Below are positions 37,180 through 45,775 of a stretch of 64,000 nt of DNA, one piece after another. The notes under the pieces are model-generated. The model was given only the letters and a program-made list of their open reading frames with translations. It did not search any database and had not been told where the DNA came from. Location: NCBI RefSeq assembly GCF_026153205.1, contig NZ_JAPFBW010000008.1, positions 1-64,000 on the forward strand, in the 5' to 3' direction. Within the stretch, counting starts at the first letter, position 1. Every line of letters begins with the position of its first letter. The DNA is from Aquabacterium sp. A7-Y (GTDB lineage Bacteria > Pseudomonadota > Gammaproteobacteria > Burkholderiales > Burkholderiaceae_C). The position numbers and the translations under genes are program-made.

Positions 37180-37279
37180 GGGTGGGGGGCTGAACGGGCA
37201 CGGCTATCATCGACGTCAAAGCGCGCACCGTTCCAGGACGGCTGTCCGTCGTACCGACACTGGAAGAGCAGAGGACACC

Positions 37280-37804
37280 ATGCATGCTGAGACCACACTG
37301 TCTCCGGCAGCCCTGCGGAGGCTCTGGCTGCAGCTGGCCGAGCAGCAGGATCTTCCGGACCGGTATGAACTGACAGAACACGGGGAACTCGTCGTGAGCC
37401 CGAAACCCACCAACCGGCATCAACTGCTGTGCGCCGAGGTCGCCTTCCAGCTGCGCACCCAGCTAGGCGGCCTGGCCGTGGTCGAAGCCGCGGTCCTCAC
37501 GGCCGCCGCCGGCGTCCGGGTCCCCGATGTGGTGTGGATGCCATCGGAACGGTGGAAGGTCGTGACCACCGCCGAAGACCTGCTGGAAGCCCCGGACCTG
37601 GTCGTCGAAGTGCTCTCCCCTGGCAACCGCAAGACCGAAGTCGAGCACAAGGTGCAGGCCTACCTCGCCTCCGGCATCCGCGAGGTGATCGTCATCGGCC
37701 TCCTGGGCGAACTGGACTTCCACAGCTGCGACGGGTGCAGGGCGGCCTCCGCCTTCGGAGTGACGCTGACACTCGCGCCCGAGTGGTTCCGGCGCCCGGC
37801 CTGA
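37280..37804 (+). CDS. Uma2 family (DUF820) putative endonuclease
   Basis: A 174-residue PD-(D/E)XK-fold protein. The nuclease-like core reads VRVPDVVWMP (Asp), then APDLVVEVLSPGNRKTEVEHK with the ExL and Lys positions, and YLASGIREVIVI. The Uma2 family is widely expanded in cyanobacteria and other bacteria and is thought nuclease-like, but no cellular role is proven. It is a single gene with GAGGACACC before the ATG. Confidence 0.85.
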   Translation: MHAETTLSPAALRRLWLQLAEQQDLPDRYELTEHGELVVSPKPTNRHQLLCAEVAFQLRTQLGGLAVVEAAVLTAAAGVRVPDVVWMPSERWKVVTTAEDLLEAPDLVVEVLSPGNRKTEVEHKVQAYLASGIREVIVIGLLGELDFHSCDGCRAASAFGVTLTLAPEWFRRPA

Positions 37805-37813
37805 AGCCCGTCC

Positions 37814-38311
37814 TCAAGCCACGTACAGCAACACCGCATCGCCCCGCTCCGCCGCACGGGCGTAGAACGCGACCAGGTCTTCATACCATTCGGCGAGATA
37901 GTCGAAAGCGCCCTGGCCTTCGCTCCGCCAGATGCCGGTCGGGTAGATGTCGGCCTTCTCGAAGGCGGCCGGGTCATAGCGGGCATTGAGCGCCTGGACC
38001 GTGATGGGCGCGAGCGCCGCGGCCACCTCGCGCACCTGCTGCGGCTCCAGGTAGCGCGCCGGGCCATAACCCACGTCCTCGCCGATGGGCTCGCCGCCCA
38101 TGATGGCCCAGGCCAACGGCCCCTCGCCGCCATAGGACTCGCCTGTGAGCAGGAAGTGCAGGCCGTGCCAGGTCTTGTCGATGTCCAGCGCCTCGGCAGG
38201 TCCGCCGTCCTCGGCTTCCGTGAACAGGAAGTCGGCGACCGCGTCCGGGTCTGCCCGCAGCTCAGTCAGTTTGGCCTCGCTCACCGCGGCGAAACATCCG
38301 ATCATTCCCAT
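37814..38311 (-). CDS. YfbM family protein (DUF1877)
   Basis: A 165-residue cytoplasmic protein. The opening MGMIGCFAAVSEAKLTELRA, then LDIDKTWHGLHFLLTGES, GYGPARYLEPQQVREVA and DYLAEWYEDLVAFYARA follow the DUF1877 pattern. The function is unknown; structures exist for relatives such as YfbM. ATG at 38311 is chosen since the fold starts there. Nothing beyond a small hairpin is seen in 38312-38518. Confidence 0.85.
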   Translation of the reverse strand: MGMIGCFAAVSEAKLTELRADPDAVADFLFTEAEDGGPAEALDIDKTWHGLHFLLTGESYGGEGPLAWAIMGGEPIGEDVGYGPARYLEPQQVREVAAALAPITVQALNARYDPAAFEKADIYPTGIWRSEGQGAFDYLAEWYEDLVAFYARAAERGDAVLLYVA

Positions 38312-38518
38312 GCTCCTGCCCTCTCGTTTTGTCCCGCTGCCGGGGGTGGTCCATGCCGCCCGATTGTGAAGCAGCGTCGCCGACAACGACTCCGGGGTTA
38401 CGCGGGCTTGCGGGGCCTTTCACCTGTTAACTGTCCCTTCGGGACAGGGTCGGAGCAGGTGCGCCGAACACTGCGGAGACCCGCCGCAGCCCCGATGCCG
38501 CAGCGGGCCCGAGCGCCC

Positions 38519-39529
38519 TTATTGCTTGACCACCTCGTCGGCCTTGACCGCCCGTGCGGGCGGGGTCAGGTCCACGGCCTGCGCCTGCGCGTCGGTCAGC
38601 GAATAGCCCACCGTCATGCGTCGGCTGACCACGGTCTGCCCGGTGCCGCTCGGCACGGCGAGCGAATAGGAAACCACATACATCGGCGCCACCACCGCGC
38701 TGCGCTGGTTCTCCGGCATCACGTACATCACGCGCGACCAGGCCACCTTCGGGGTGCCGCCCTGGGCCGCCAGCTCACGCTCGATGCGCTGCTGCAGTTG
38801 CGCCGGCACGACTTCGCGGTGGTGCCAGACGCCGGCGCCGGCCGGTACTTCGCGGTCCTCCTGGAACACCGAGGCGACCGAAACGCCGCCCAGCCTCAGG
38901 CTGCTGAGCTGCCCGTCGACGCCGACGGCGATACGCAGGCCCGCATTGGCCAGCTCGATGCCGTTGATGACCCGCCTGAGCGTGATGCGGTACTCCACCA
39001 GCTGCTGCTGTGCTTGCGCATTGCCACGCACCGGACCGCCGCCGACCCAGGTGCTAGCCACGTCGGCCCGGCGCCAGTCATAGTGACGTGCATCGATCAG
39101 CTGCCGGCTGGCGAGTTCGTCGAAGGCTCGCTTCGCAATGTCCAGCGCCCGCTCCTTCCCGATCGCCGTGCCCGAGGCTTTCGCGACTTGGGCGTCGCGA
39201 TTGACCAGGCGCAGTTCGTCATAGTCCGCCAGGTACTGCACATCGAGCGACGGCAGCTGCGCGAGCGTGAGGCGCGAGCGTCCGGCGCCTTCCTCGGTAC
39301 GCCCCACCACCGCCGCCGCAGCCGGCGACGCGACCCGTGCGCCCAACATCGCCTCGGCCGCGCGCGAGGCGCGCAAGGCGACCTCCTGGGGCCTTGCCAC
39401 CGGCCGCGTCATCTCGAAACTCGCAAACACCTGCGGCGTTTCCACGTCGCGGATCTGTGCACCCGCGCTCTGCGAGAAAGCCAGGGCGGCAGCGCTCAGG
39501 GCCAGCAGGAGCGTCAACTTGTAGTCCAT
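38519..39529 (-). CDS. Secreted protein, partner of the DUF6345-like gene
   Basis: A 336-residue exported protein. The signal peptide is MDYKLTLLLALSAAALAFSQ with cleavage near AGA. ATG at 39529 is preferred to 39535 because AAGGAG abuts the first ATG but is 6 nt from the second. The mature part has a PepSY/FTP-like look: RALDIAKRAFDELASRQLI, then QLVEYRITLRRVINGIEL and LRIAVGVDGQLSSLRLGG. This is reminiscent of propeptide-type domains. It follows the DUF6345-like gene by 15 bp on the same strand, so the pair is an operon and may form one functional unit. Function unknown. Confidence 0.7.
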   Translation of the reverse strand: MDYKLTLLLALSAAALAFSQSAGAQIRDVETPQVFASFEMTRPVARPQEVALRASRAAEAMLGARVASPAAAAVVGRTEEGAGRSRLTLAQLPSLDVQYLADYDELRLVNRDAQVAKASGTAIGKERALDIAKRAFDELASRQLIDARHYDWRRADVASTWVGGGPVRGNAQAQQQLVEYRITLRRVINGIELANAGLRIAVGVDGQLSSLRLGGVSVASVFQEDREVPAGAGVWHHREVVPAQLQQRIERELAAQGGTPKVAWSRVMYVMPENQRSAVVAPMYVVSYSLAVPSGTGQTVVSRRMTVGYSLTDAQAQAVDLTPPARAVKADEVVKQ

Positions 39530-39544
39530 GTCCATCTCCTTGGT

Positions 39545-40363
39545 TCAGCAACCACCGTGGTCGAACATGATCCAGCAGTACCAGCCGTGGGGCTCGGGTG
39601 CCAGGTCCACCAGCCGGCCGCCGCGCAGCGAGGCCGTGTCGCGCACCCAGTCGCAGTTGGCCGCGTCGAGCCCGAAGGTCAGCACGATGGGCGAGTTGTC
39701 GCCCGTCATCCAGCCCGGCCGGTCTTCCATCTCGTTGATCCAGGCCTGGGCATTGGTGGTGCCCGCCGTGGCGTTGAAAAAGTCGCGCGGCTGGTCGTCG
39801 CCCACCGAGGGCGAGTTGTGATAGCCGAAGCTCTGGCGGATCTGGTTGTTGAAGTGGCGGGCGATGCCGCTGAGGTTGATGGTGCAGCTGGTGACGTACA
39901 TCGCATACGCGGCGCCGTCGCCGGCACGGGTGCCCAGCCAGGTGTCGTTGGGCAGGTCCACCAGGCAACGGCCGTTGCGCTGGAAGCCGAACTGCAGCAA
40001 CGCCACGTTGCCGTGGCCGGCGTAGACCGACAAGGTGGCCGTGTCGGCATAGGTGCTGTCCAGCCCGCCCGGCCCCGACAGCGAGGCCTCGATGAAGTCG
40101 TGCGGCCAGGCATTGGCATTGACAAAACGCCGGCCGGTCCAGCCGGCGCTGTTGAGCGCCGCCTGCAGGCTGGAGGTCACGTCGTTGAGGTCGGCGTTTT
40201 CGCAGCCGTTGCCGGTGAAGTCGGTCGATTCGTCGATGTAGTAGGTGGTCTGGGCCGGCGTGAGGCCGGGGACGAGCGACAGGCCGACAGCCAGGCCGAG
40301 GGCGCCGAAGACGCGCCGGGCCCCGCGGCCCGCGGCCGTGAAGGTGTGCATGGTGTGGTTCAT
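39545..40363 (-). CDS. Secreted DUF6345-like protein with caspase-like His/Cys pattern
   Basis: A 272-residue exported protein (signal segment FGALGLAVGLSLVPGLTPAQ). The start at 40363 has GGAGA 7 nt upstream. The mature part has a hydrophobic strand followed by His-Gly (LSVYAGHGN, His117) and a second strand ending in Cys (AAYAMYVTSC, Cys160). This is the order and spacing style of clan CD (caspase/gingipain-like) peptidases. I believe it belongs to the DUF6345 group, but from memory only. Seven Cys in the mature part suggest disulfides. It is upstream partner of the secreted FTP-like protein. Confidence 0.6.
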   Translation of the reverse strand: MNHTMHTFTAAGRGARRVFGALGLAVGLSLVPGLTPAQTTYYIDESTDFTGNGCENADLNDVTSSLQAALNSAGWTGRRFVNANAWPHDFIEASLSGPGGLDSTYADTATLSVYAGHGNVALLQFGFQRNGRCLVDLPNDTWLGTRAGDGAAYAMYVTSCTINLSGIARHFNNQIRQSFGYHNSPSVGDDQPRDFFNATAGTTNAQAWINEMEDRPGWMTGDNSPIVLTFGLDAANCDWVRDTASLRGGRLVDLAPEPHGWYCWIMFDHGGC

Positions 40364-40435
40364 GAATCGGTCTCCGTGAACACCGACCCGAAGCACCCGG
40401 CAGGCGGTCCGGCCTGTCAGACCCGGGCCGGCAAG

Positions 40436-40753
40436 CTACTGGACGACAACATCGGCAAGGCAGGAGCCCTGGTCGCAGCGGGACCGAACCAGCGGCGGGC
40501 AATAGAGCCGCTGCCGGGCGGGGCAGGAGGCCCCGCGGGCGGCGGCATCGACCGTGGTGGCCGCATCGGCGCGGACGGCGCTGGGGCAACGGCAGCCCTC
40601 GACGCCACCCGCGACGGTGCAGGCCTCCTGGGCGTGGCAGCGCCTCGCTTCGACGAGCAGGTCGTCATAGGCGGCGAGGCCCGAGCTGCAGCCCGGAGCC
40701 GTGAAGGCCGCCATCAGCGAGCAGGCGATGCCGAGCCGGCGGCAGCCATCCAT
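40436..40753 (-). CDS. Small Cys-rich putative lipoprotein
   Basis: A 105-residue protein (119 if it starts at 40795). A short hydrophobic segment ends at a possible lipobox (AAFTAPGC). The mature part is Cys-rich with regularly placed pairs (RRCHAQEACTVAG, GCRCPSA, SCPARQRLYC, SRCDQGSC), suggesting disulfide bonding in the periplasm or outer membrane. There is no recognised family. It lies 72 bp upstream of the DUF6345-like gene on the same strand. Confidence 0.5.
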   Translation of the reverse strand: MDGCRRLGIACSLMAAFTAPGCSSGLAAYDDLLVEARRCHAQEACTVAGGVEGCRCPSAVRADAATTVDAAARGASCPARQRLYCPPLVRSRCDQGSCLADVVVQ

Positions 40754-40962
40754 GCGAGAGAGAACAGCAAAGCGAGAGCGGGCAGGCAGAGGCATGGCAG
40801 CACCCGACAGCGGATCGAAGCTACGACGTGTTAAACATAGATCTGCAAGCTCGCCTTGAACGCATCAGATGTAAGCAGGGGATGCGCTGCTGCGGCGGAA
40901 GTACCCAAGGCCGAGCGCTGCGGGCAGGCAGGCTGCAGACTCCGGTGATCCAGCCGCTGACC

Positions 40963-41673
40963 ATGACCGATATGCTCCTTCCTCGCCCTTGCGTGTTCCT
41001 GCAGCGATGCTGCGTTGTGGCCCTGCTGTGCACTGCCAGCGTGCCGTCCATGGCCGACGTCTGGCCGCGCCATACCCCTCGGGCCGAAGTGCCGTCCGCC
41101 TTGCAGTCCTCCTTGCCGGCGCAGGCCGAGTGCCGTGCCTTTCTCGAATTCGCGTCTGTCCCCGACGTGGCCTTGGCCCTGTGCCGCGGTGTCGGCACGG
41201 CGGACCCTTTGGAGTGGACCGTTCTGGCCGTCGAGACATCGAAAGCCGGGCCGTGGAAGACGCGCAGGATCACCTCCATGGGGGAGGCCTATTCCGCCGA
41301 CCTGCAAGGCTTCACGGCCCCTCTGGGGTGCCGTGATGGAGGCGACAAAGCGGCTTGTGTGAAGGCGCTGGTGCTGGTCGACCATGCCGCCGAGTTCTGC
41401 TGGGGCACCGAGGTCATTGCACTGACCACGACACGCGGTTTCGTGCGTATCGGCGAACTGGCGGAGGTGGTCCCGGCGGACGACAGCGAGCGCTGCGTGT
41501 CGCCGGTCGCCAGGGTTCATGGCCCGTCGAATGCACCGCGCATCACGCTCCCGGCCCCGCTGCTGCGCACCGCGAAGGACGGCAGCGGCATACCGGTGAA
41601 GGCGCGAGCGGTCACCTATCGGGTGACGGCTCCCGGGCCTGGCCTGCAGCGGCAGGCTGGCCGCGGGGACTGA
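40963..41673 (+). CDS. Hypothetical secreted protein
   Basis: A 236-residue protein with a signal peptide (CVFLQRCCVVALLCTASVPS, cleavage near SMA-DVW). The mature part has several Cys (QAECRAF, ALCRG, GCRDGGDKAACVK, AEFCWG, SERCVS) that could form disulfides, and beta-rich stretches. I recognise no family. The start at 40963 (or ATG 40972) is taken because the signal peptide begins there; upstream codons lack protein character. It is divergent from the Cys-rich lipoprotein. Confidence 0.6.
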   Translation: MTDMLLPRPCVFLQRCCVVALLCTASVPSMADVWPRHTPRAEVPSALQSSLPAQAECRAFLEFASVPDVALALCRGVGTADPLEWTVLAVETSKAGPWKTRRITSMGEAYSADLQGFTAPLGCRDGGDKAACVKALVLVDHAAEFCWGTEVIALTTTRGFVRIGELAEVVPADDSERCVSPVARVHGPSNAPRITLPAPLLRTAKDGSGIPVKARAVTYRVTAPGPGLQRQAGRGD

Positions 41674-41881
41674 TCAGCCCCCGCCGCGCTGAGAGCACGG
41701 CTGCTGGACCGGACGTCCTTCCAGTTGCCGCCAAGCGCCCTTCGTCCGCACGTACAGCCGGTCGTGAAGGCAAGCTGCGCTGGCCGCGGGAGGCCGACGC
41801 ACCAACGGGTGGCCGAGGCCCTTCACCTGAACAGAGGCACATCGTCTATAACCGCGTAGGTCTCAGCGTCGGGAGTGCATC

Positions 41882-42307
41882 ATGAACAGCGTGTGTGGTC
41901 AGTGCTATTGCGGCGCCTGCCGCTATACCGTCGACCCAGGGCCCATACAAGTCATCCATTGCCACTGCAGCATGTGCCGTCGCCAACATGGCGCGGCCTT
42001 TTCAACCTGGGTGAGCGTCGGCGCGCAAAGGTTTACCCTGGATGCGCAAGAGGGGGCGGTGCGCAGCTTCGCCGTCAGCGAACGCACCACCAAGTTTTTC
42101 TGCGCCGCCTGCGGCACGACGCTGTACCACGTCACCCGCGGCTACGACAATGTCATCGGCCTTCTCGCGGGGACACTGCGGACACCCGTCGAACTCCGGC
42201 CCACCGGGCACTACTTCTATTCCGACCGGGCCGATTGGACGGCGCCCCCCTCCGACGGGCTGCCTCTGTGCGGCGGCCCATCAGGGTTCGAGCAACTTGT
42301 CAGATGA
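41882..42307 (+). CDS. GFA family (CENP-V/glutathione-dependent formaldehyde-activating) protein
   Basis: A 141-residue zinc protein. The GFA/Mss4-like metal ligands are present: CGQCYCGACRY, HCHCSMCRRQHGAAFSTWV and FFCAACGTTLY. The hydrophobic core and length are usual. Despite the family name most members have no demonstrated glutathione-formaldehyde activity. A TATAAC -10-like box lies about 30 bp upstream of the ATG. Confidence 0.9.
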   Translation: MNSVCGQCYCGACRYTVDPGPIQVIHCHCSMCRRQHGAAFSTWVSVGAQRFTLDAQEGAVRSFAVSERTTKFFCAACGTTLYHVTRGYDNVIGLLAGTLRTPVELRPTGHYFYSDRADWTAPPSDGLPLCGGPSGFEQLVR

Positions 42308-42343
42308 CAAAGCCGGCGCAGCTCGGCCCCCTTCAAGGGCTGA

Positions 42344-43915
42344 TCACTTGTCCGCGCAGAAGCCCGCCTGGGTAAAGCTGGCGCCAGCCGCGAGACCGAG
42401 GTTCCACGGCGGGCCCGACAGCTTCAGCTGACTGCCGCTTTGCGTATGGACAGCGTTCCACACCTGGTTGACCGTGCCCTGGACCGGCATGCTGACGGAC
42501 CAGTTGGCCACGGAGGCCCCGTGGTTGGTCACCTTGATCGTGGCGCAGTAGCCGCTGTTCCAGTCGTTGGTCACGGTGTAGCTGGCGGTCAGAGGGGCTG
42601 CCACTCCTCGAACTTGCACATGTGCACTCGCGATGTCGGAGCCGGCCGCATAGACCCGGTTGGCGGTGGCGTGAGCCGTCGGAGTGATCTGGGTGCCGCT
42701 CAGCACACCGACACGCACACTCCCCCCCGCCGCGTTCACCGCTCGGGCCAGGGCCAGCGGCCAGGTCGACGCACCGGCGTTGGCCGCCGTGATGGACAGC
42801 GGTGCGGCGGGCAGGTAGCGGTCCTGGCCATTGCTCAACACCAGGCGCAACTGCACCTTGTCGCCCGCCTGCAGCGTGCGGCCCGCTGATGCAAGCGCAC
42901 CGAGGTCCGTCCACCTGGACGTGTTCACCGGCTTGTGCGTGAACGACTTCGAGGCGCTGCTCGTGCCGTCCGCACCCGTGACCTGCAAGGAGACCTGCAC
43001 GGTGCCGGCCGCAGCGGGGGCGGTGAAATTCAGGCGCGTGATGGCCGCCGCGCTGTTCTCGAAACTGTAGAGCCCCGGGTTCGGCGCGTTGATCGTCCAC
43101 TTGTAGCTCAGGCCCGTCCCGACGGAGCCCGAGCCATCGAGCAGCAGCGAGCCTTCGCCGGCGATCTCCTTGACGTCCGGCATGGCGGCGATGCGGGCTT
43201 CGAGCTTCGGCGCTGGCGTGCCGCTGGCGTCGAACACCACGTCGGCGCAGCCGTGAAAACGCTCGAGGGTGGGCGGCAGCCGGCCCCATTCACCGTAGAT
43301 CACATGGCGGCCGCTGCGGGCCGGCACGGTGCAGTAGGTGTGGAACTGGTGGGTGCCCTTGGCAGCGACGACATCGGGGTTGGCCGTCGGGTTCTTGTCG
43401 TTGTACTTGAGGGTGCAGAACGGGGCCGGCTCGAAGTCGCTCCAGGCCAGCGGCTTGTTCGGCGAGAACACGAAGCCCGGCTTGGTGATCCAGTAGCGGA
43501 ACTCTTCGGTGTCGTCGAAGTGCGGGCCCCACAGGATGTTCCACGTGATCTTGTTCCGGCCAGCGGACATTTTGCTGGTCGGCCAGTTCATGGCCGTGTC
43601 CCAAGGGGTGGCGCCGCCCTTCCAGCTTTCGCTGTCAAAGCCGCAGACGTTCTTGGGCAAGGGCGTGGCCGCCGTGCGCCCGCGGGTGTGGGTGAGCACG
43701 CTCATGAAGTTGTACCCGCCGCTCGGATCCGAGGCGAAGGCTTGTGCGCATTCGGGGTGCTGCGCGGCACTGCCGCTGTGGTCGGGTTTGGTGACCGCGC
43801 CGCAGAACCAGTTGCGCGACGGCGGATCCTGGATCAGGCCGTGGGCGGATGCAGCGCCACAGGCGCTCCAGGCGGCTGCAGCGAGCGCCAGCGACTCGGG
43901 GAGTCGTTTCAACAT
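42344..43915 (-). CDS. AA10 lytic polysaccharide monooxygenase with CBM2
   Basis: A 523-residue secreted copper enzyme cleaving cellulose or chitin oxidatively. Signal peptidase cleavage after ASA (residue 24) exposes His25 (HGLIQDPPSRNWFCG) as the N-terminal copper ligand. The second His is in GPHFDDTEEFRYWITKPGF. A PKD-like beta domain (LLLDGSGSVGTGLSYKW) and a linker domain follow. The C-terminal CBM2 (NDWNSGYCATIKVTNHG, then NQVWNA and GPPWNLGLAAG) has the conserved Trp residues. A strong ribosome binding site (AAAGGAG) precedes the ATG. A LacI-type palindrome lies 195 bp upstream, which links it to the beta-glucoside cluster. Confidence 0.9.
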   Translation of the reverse strand: MLKRLPESLALAAAAWSACGAASAHGLIQDPPSRNWFCGAVTKPDHSGSAAQHPECAQAFASDPSGGYNFMSVLTHTRGRTAATPLPKNVCGFDSESWKGGATPWDTAMNWPTSKMSAGRNKITWNILWGPHFDDTEEFRYWITKPGFVFSPNKPLAWSDFEPAPFCTLKYNDKNPTANPDVVAAKGTHQFHTYCTVPARSGRHVIYGEWGRLPPTLERFHGCADVVFDASGTPAPKLEARIAAMPDVKEIAGEGSLLLDGSGSVGTGLSYKWTINAPNPGLYSFENSAAAITRLNFTAPAAAGTVQVSLQVTGADGTSSASKSFTHKPVNTSRWTDLGALASAGRTLQAGDKVQLRLVLSNGQDRYLPAAPLSITAANAGASTWPLALARAVNAAGGSVRVGVLSGTQITPTAHATANRVYAAGSDIASAHVQVRGVAAPLTASYTVTNDWNSGYCATIKVTNHGASVANWSVSMPVQGTVNQVWNAVHTQSGSQLKLSGPPWNLGLAAGASFTQAGFCADK

Positions 43916-44109
43916 CTCAGTCTCCTTTTTCAAACGGTTGCGCCGTGGACCAGGCGCGATCGGTGTCTTTTTCGTCGAGCATGAACCTGCTGCCGGTGCC
44001 GGCTCCTGCTGCTCAATCCGAAAGGCTGCAAACGTCACGGCACCAGGTGCTCGCCTCACCTTGCACGGGAAGAGGCGCACCTTTCAATCGCAGGGAAAGT
44101 GCCGCAGCA

Positions 44110-44123
44110 TGGAATCGATTCCA
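44110..44123. promoter_or_regulatory. Candidate LacI-family operator upstream of the LPMO gene
   Basis: The perfect palindrome TGGAATCGATTCCA differs from the one before the GH1 gene only at the two symmetric positions beside the central CG. It lies in the 490-bp region 43916-44405, 195 bp upstream of the LPMO start and 283 bp before the next plus-strand gene. The rest of this region shows no gene. Confidence 0.55.
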
Positions 44124-44405
44124 CGACAGAAATGCTAGCCATTGCGGGAAGACCGGCAATCGAACTGGTAACAGCGGCGCGCCCCGAAATCGGAAAGCGG
44201 CACCGCGTATCTCGCCGGCCGAGCCCCCGACCACATGGCCCGGCCCGCGGCTGCCCCCCCAGCCAGGGGGACGCAACCAATCCGGCGCTGCTCTCTGGCT
44301 ACACTGCCCCGGTTCCAGACACGCACCGGCCCTCCGTCACGACACCTCAGGCAACTTGCGCCCACGCCAACCCGGGCACGTCGAAGTCCGGTCAATCTCC
44401 ATACG

Positions 44406-44909
44406 ATGTCCAACACACAGCAACTGATCGGGCTGACTGTCGCCGCCACGGGGACCCTGCTGGTCCCGGTCCTCGGCGGCAGATTTTTCCTGCTGCCATG
44501 GGTGATCCTCTTGCTCGGCGTAGGCCTGATGGAATGGGTGGTGCTTGCCCTGTTCGTCGCCTTCTTCGGGCTGTTCGTTTTGTGGACCTATCTCTTCCAT
44601 CTGCGCGAAGAGCGCTACAAGCGGCTCTATCCGGTCTTCCAGGCGGCACCGATCCGCACCATCACGATGCCGGACGATTGCAGCTATCGACTCCACATTG
44701 CCAAGGCGCGGGGCGGCTATGCCATCGGCATCGAGTACGACATGGAGGTCGACGGGACGCCGATGACCCACCAGACGCGGTGGCGCGACATCTACGCCGA
44801 CTATCCTGCCGCAGAGCGGGCGGTTCTTGTCGGACTCTCCAGCCTTGTACCGCCGCGTCACGCTTCCAGGCTGCCGCAGGACATCGCCCCGGGCTCCGAC
44901 AAGACGTGA
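44406..44909 (+). CDS. Membrane protein of unknown function
   Basis: A 167-residue protein with two adjacent membrane helices at residues about 8-60 (LIGLTVAATGTLLVPVLGGR, FFLLPWVILLLGVGLMEWVV, ALFVAFFGLFVLWTYLF). A soluble domain of about 95 residues follows (RTITMPDDCSYRLHIAKARG, HQTRWRDIYADYPAAERAVL). ATG at 44406 is used; the upstream frame is Pro/Arg-rich. No family recognised. Confidence 0.7.
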   Translation: MSNTQQLIGLTVAATGTLLVPVLGGRFFLLPWVILLLGVGLMEWVVLALFVAFFGLFVLWTYLFHLREERYKRLYPVFQAAPIRTITMPDDCSYRLHIAKARGGYAIGIEYDMEVDGTPMTHQTRWRDIYADYPAAERAVLVGLSSLVPPRHASRLPQDIAPGSDKT

Positions 44910-44927
44910 GGCACGGCGGGAGCGGCA

Positions 44928-45491
44928 TCAATCGGCCGGATTGATCCGCGACGTCAGGATGTGGTCGGCCCACTGACCGTTGATCTTGAGATAGGCGCGC
45001 GCCCTGCCTTCCTTTTCGAAGCCGAGCCGCTCCAGCAGGCGCCCGCTCCGAAGGTTCTCCGGGTGGTAGTTCGCCATGATCCTGTGCAGCTTGCAGACGG
45101 AAAACATCGTCTCGATCGCCACGGAAAGAGCTTCCTTCATGAACCCTCCCCCCTCGAACCCGCGGTCCAGCGAGTAGCCCAGTACGCAGGCCTGAAAGGC
45201 ACCGCGCACGATGCTGGTGAAATTGCACTCGCCCACCATCGCCTCGTCTCCCGGCAGCCGGAGGATGAGATGGACCGCCCTGCCGGCGGCCATGTCCTCC
45301 TCCATCTGAGCCAGCCGTCCCGCCAGGTGCTCCGCGGTGAAAAAAACATCGTCTCGAAACGGTTCCCATCGCCGCAGGTGCGTCCGGTTGTCGATCTGGT
45401 ATTTCAGGAGGGCGGGCACGTCGGACCGGCCTGCTTTGCGCAGCACGAGCCTGGAGGTGGTCAAGACGTCGGGAAAGCTGTCTGGGCTCAT
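44928..45491 (-). CDS. GNAT acetyltransferase, RimJ/RimL type
   Basis: A 187-residue acetyltransferase like those modifying ribosomal proteins or small amines. It opens LTTSRLVLRKAGRSDVPALL. The acetyl-CoA motif is LGYSLDRGFEGGGFMKEALS, and the motif B region is HPENLRSGRLLERLGFEKEG, followed by AYLKINGQWADHIL. The start at 45491 has GGAGG 7 nt upstream. Substrate unknown. Confidence 0.9.
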   Translation of the reverse strand: MSPDSFPDVLTTSRLVLRKAGRSDVPALLKYQIDNRTHLRRWEPFRDDVFFTAEHLAGRLAQMEEDMAAGRAVHLILRLPGDEAMVGECNFTSIVRGAFQACVLGYSLDRGFEGGGFMKEALSVAIETMFSVCKLHRIMANYHPENLRSGRLLERLGFEKEGRARAYLKINGQWADHILTSRINPAD

Positions 45492-45775
45492 TGAGGAACC
45501 TCCGTGCTGCGCACCGCGGTGCGAGCCCCTTCGGGCGGCCGGGCGGGGCTCATGCAAGGCGGTGTGCAGAAGGGCGGGAGGGAACACGGCAGATGTAAAG
45601 CCGGCGCCAGACATTCTGGCACCGCCCGGCACCCAAGCCCGGGCAGGCCCCTCGTCGGCAGGCCGGCCTGCACTTGGCGAAGTATCCCTGTCGGCCGATG
45701 GCCGGAACGATAATGCCGGCTTTTGCTGTCGGTAAAAGCCTTGGCCTTGAACCCTCCCACCGCCTCAACCTGCCC

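Noticed and set aside
38429-38450. Short hairpin CTGTCCC/GGGACAG as a terminator
   Set aside because: Only 7 bp, no T-tract on either strand, and no gene ending close by that needs it.
38156-40834. 892-codon plus-strand frame
   Set aside because: Opposite two secreted-protein genes that have good ribosome binding sites and signal peptides on the minus strand.
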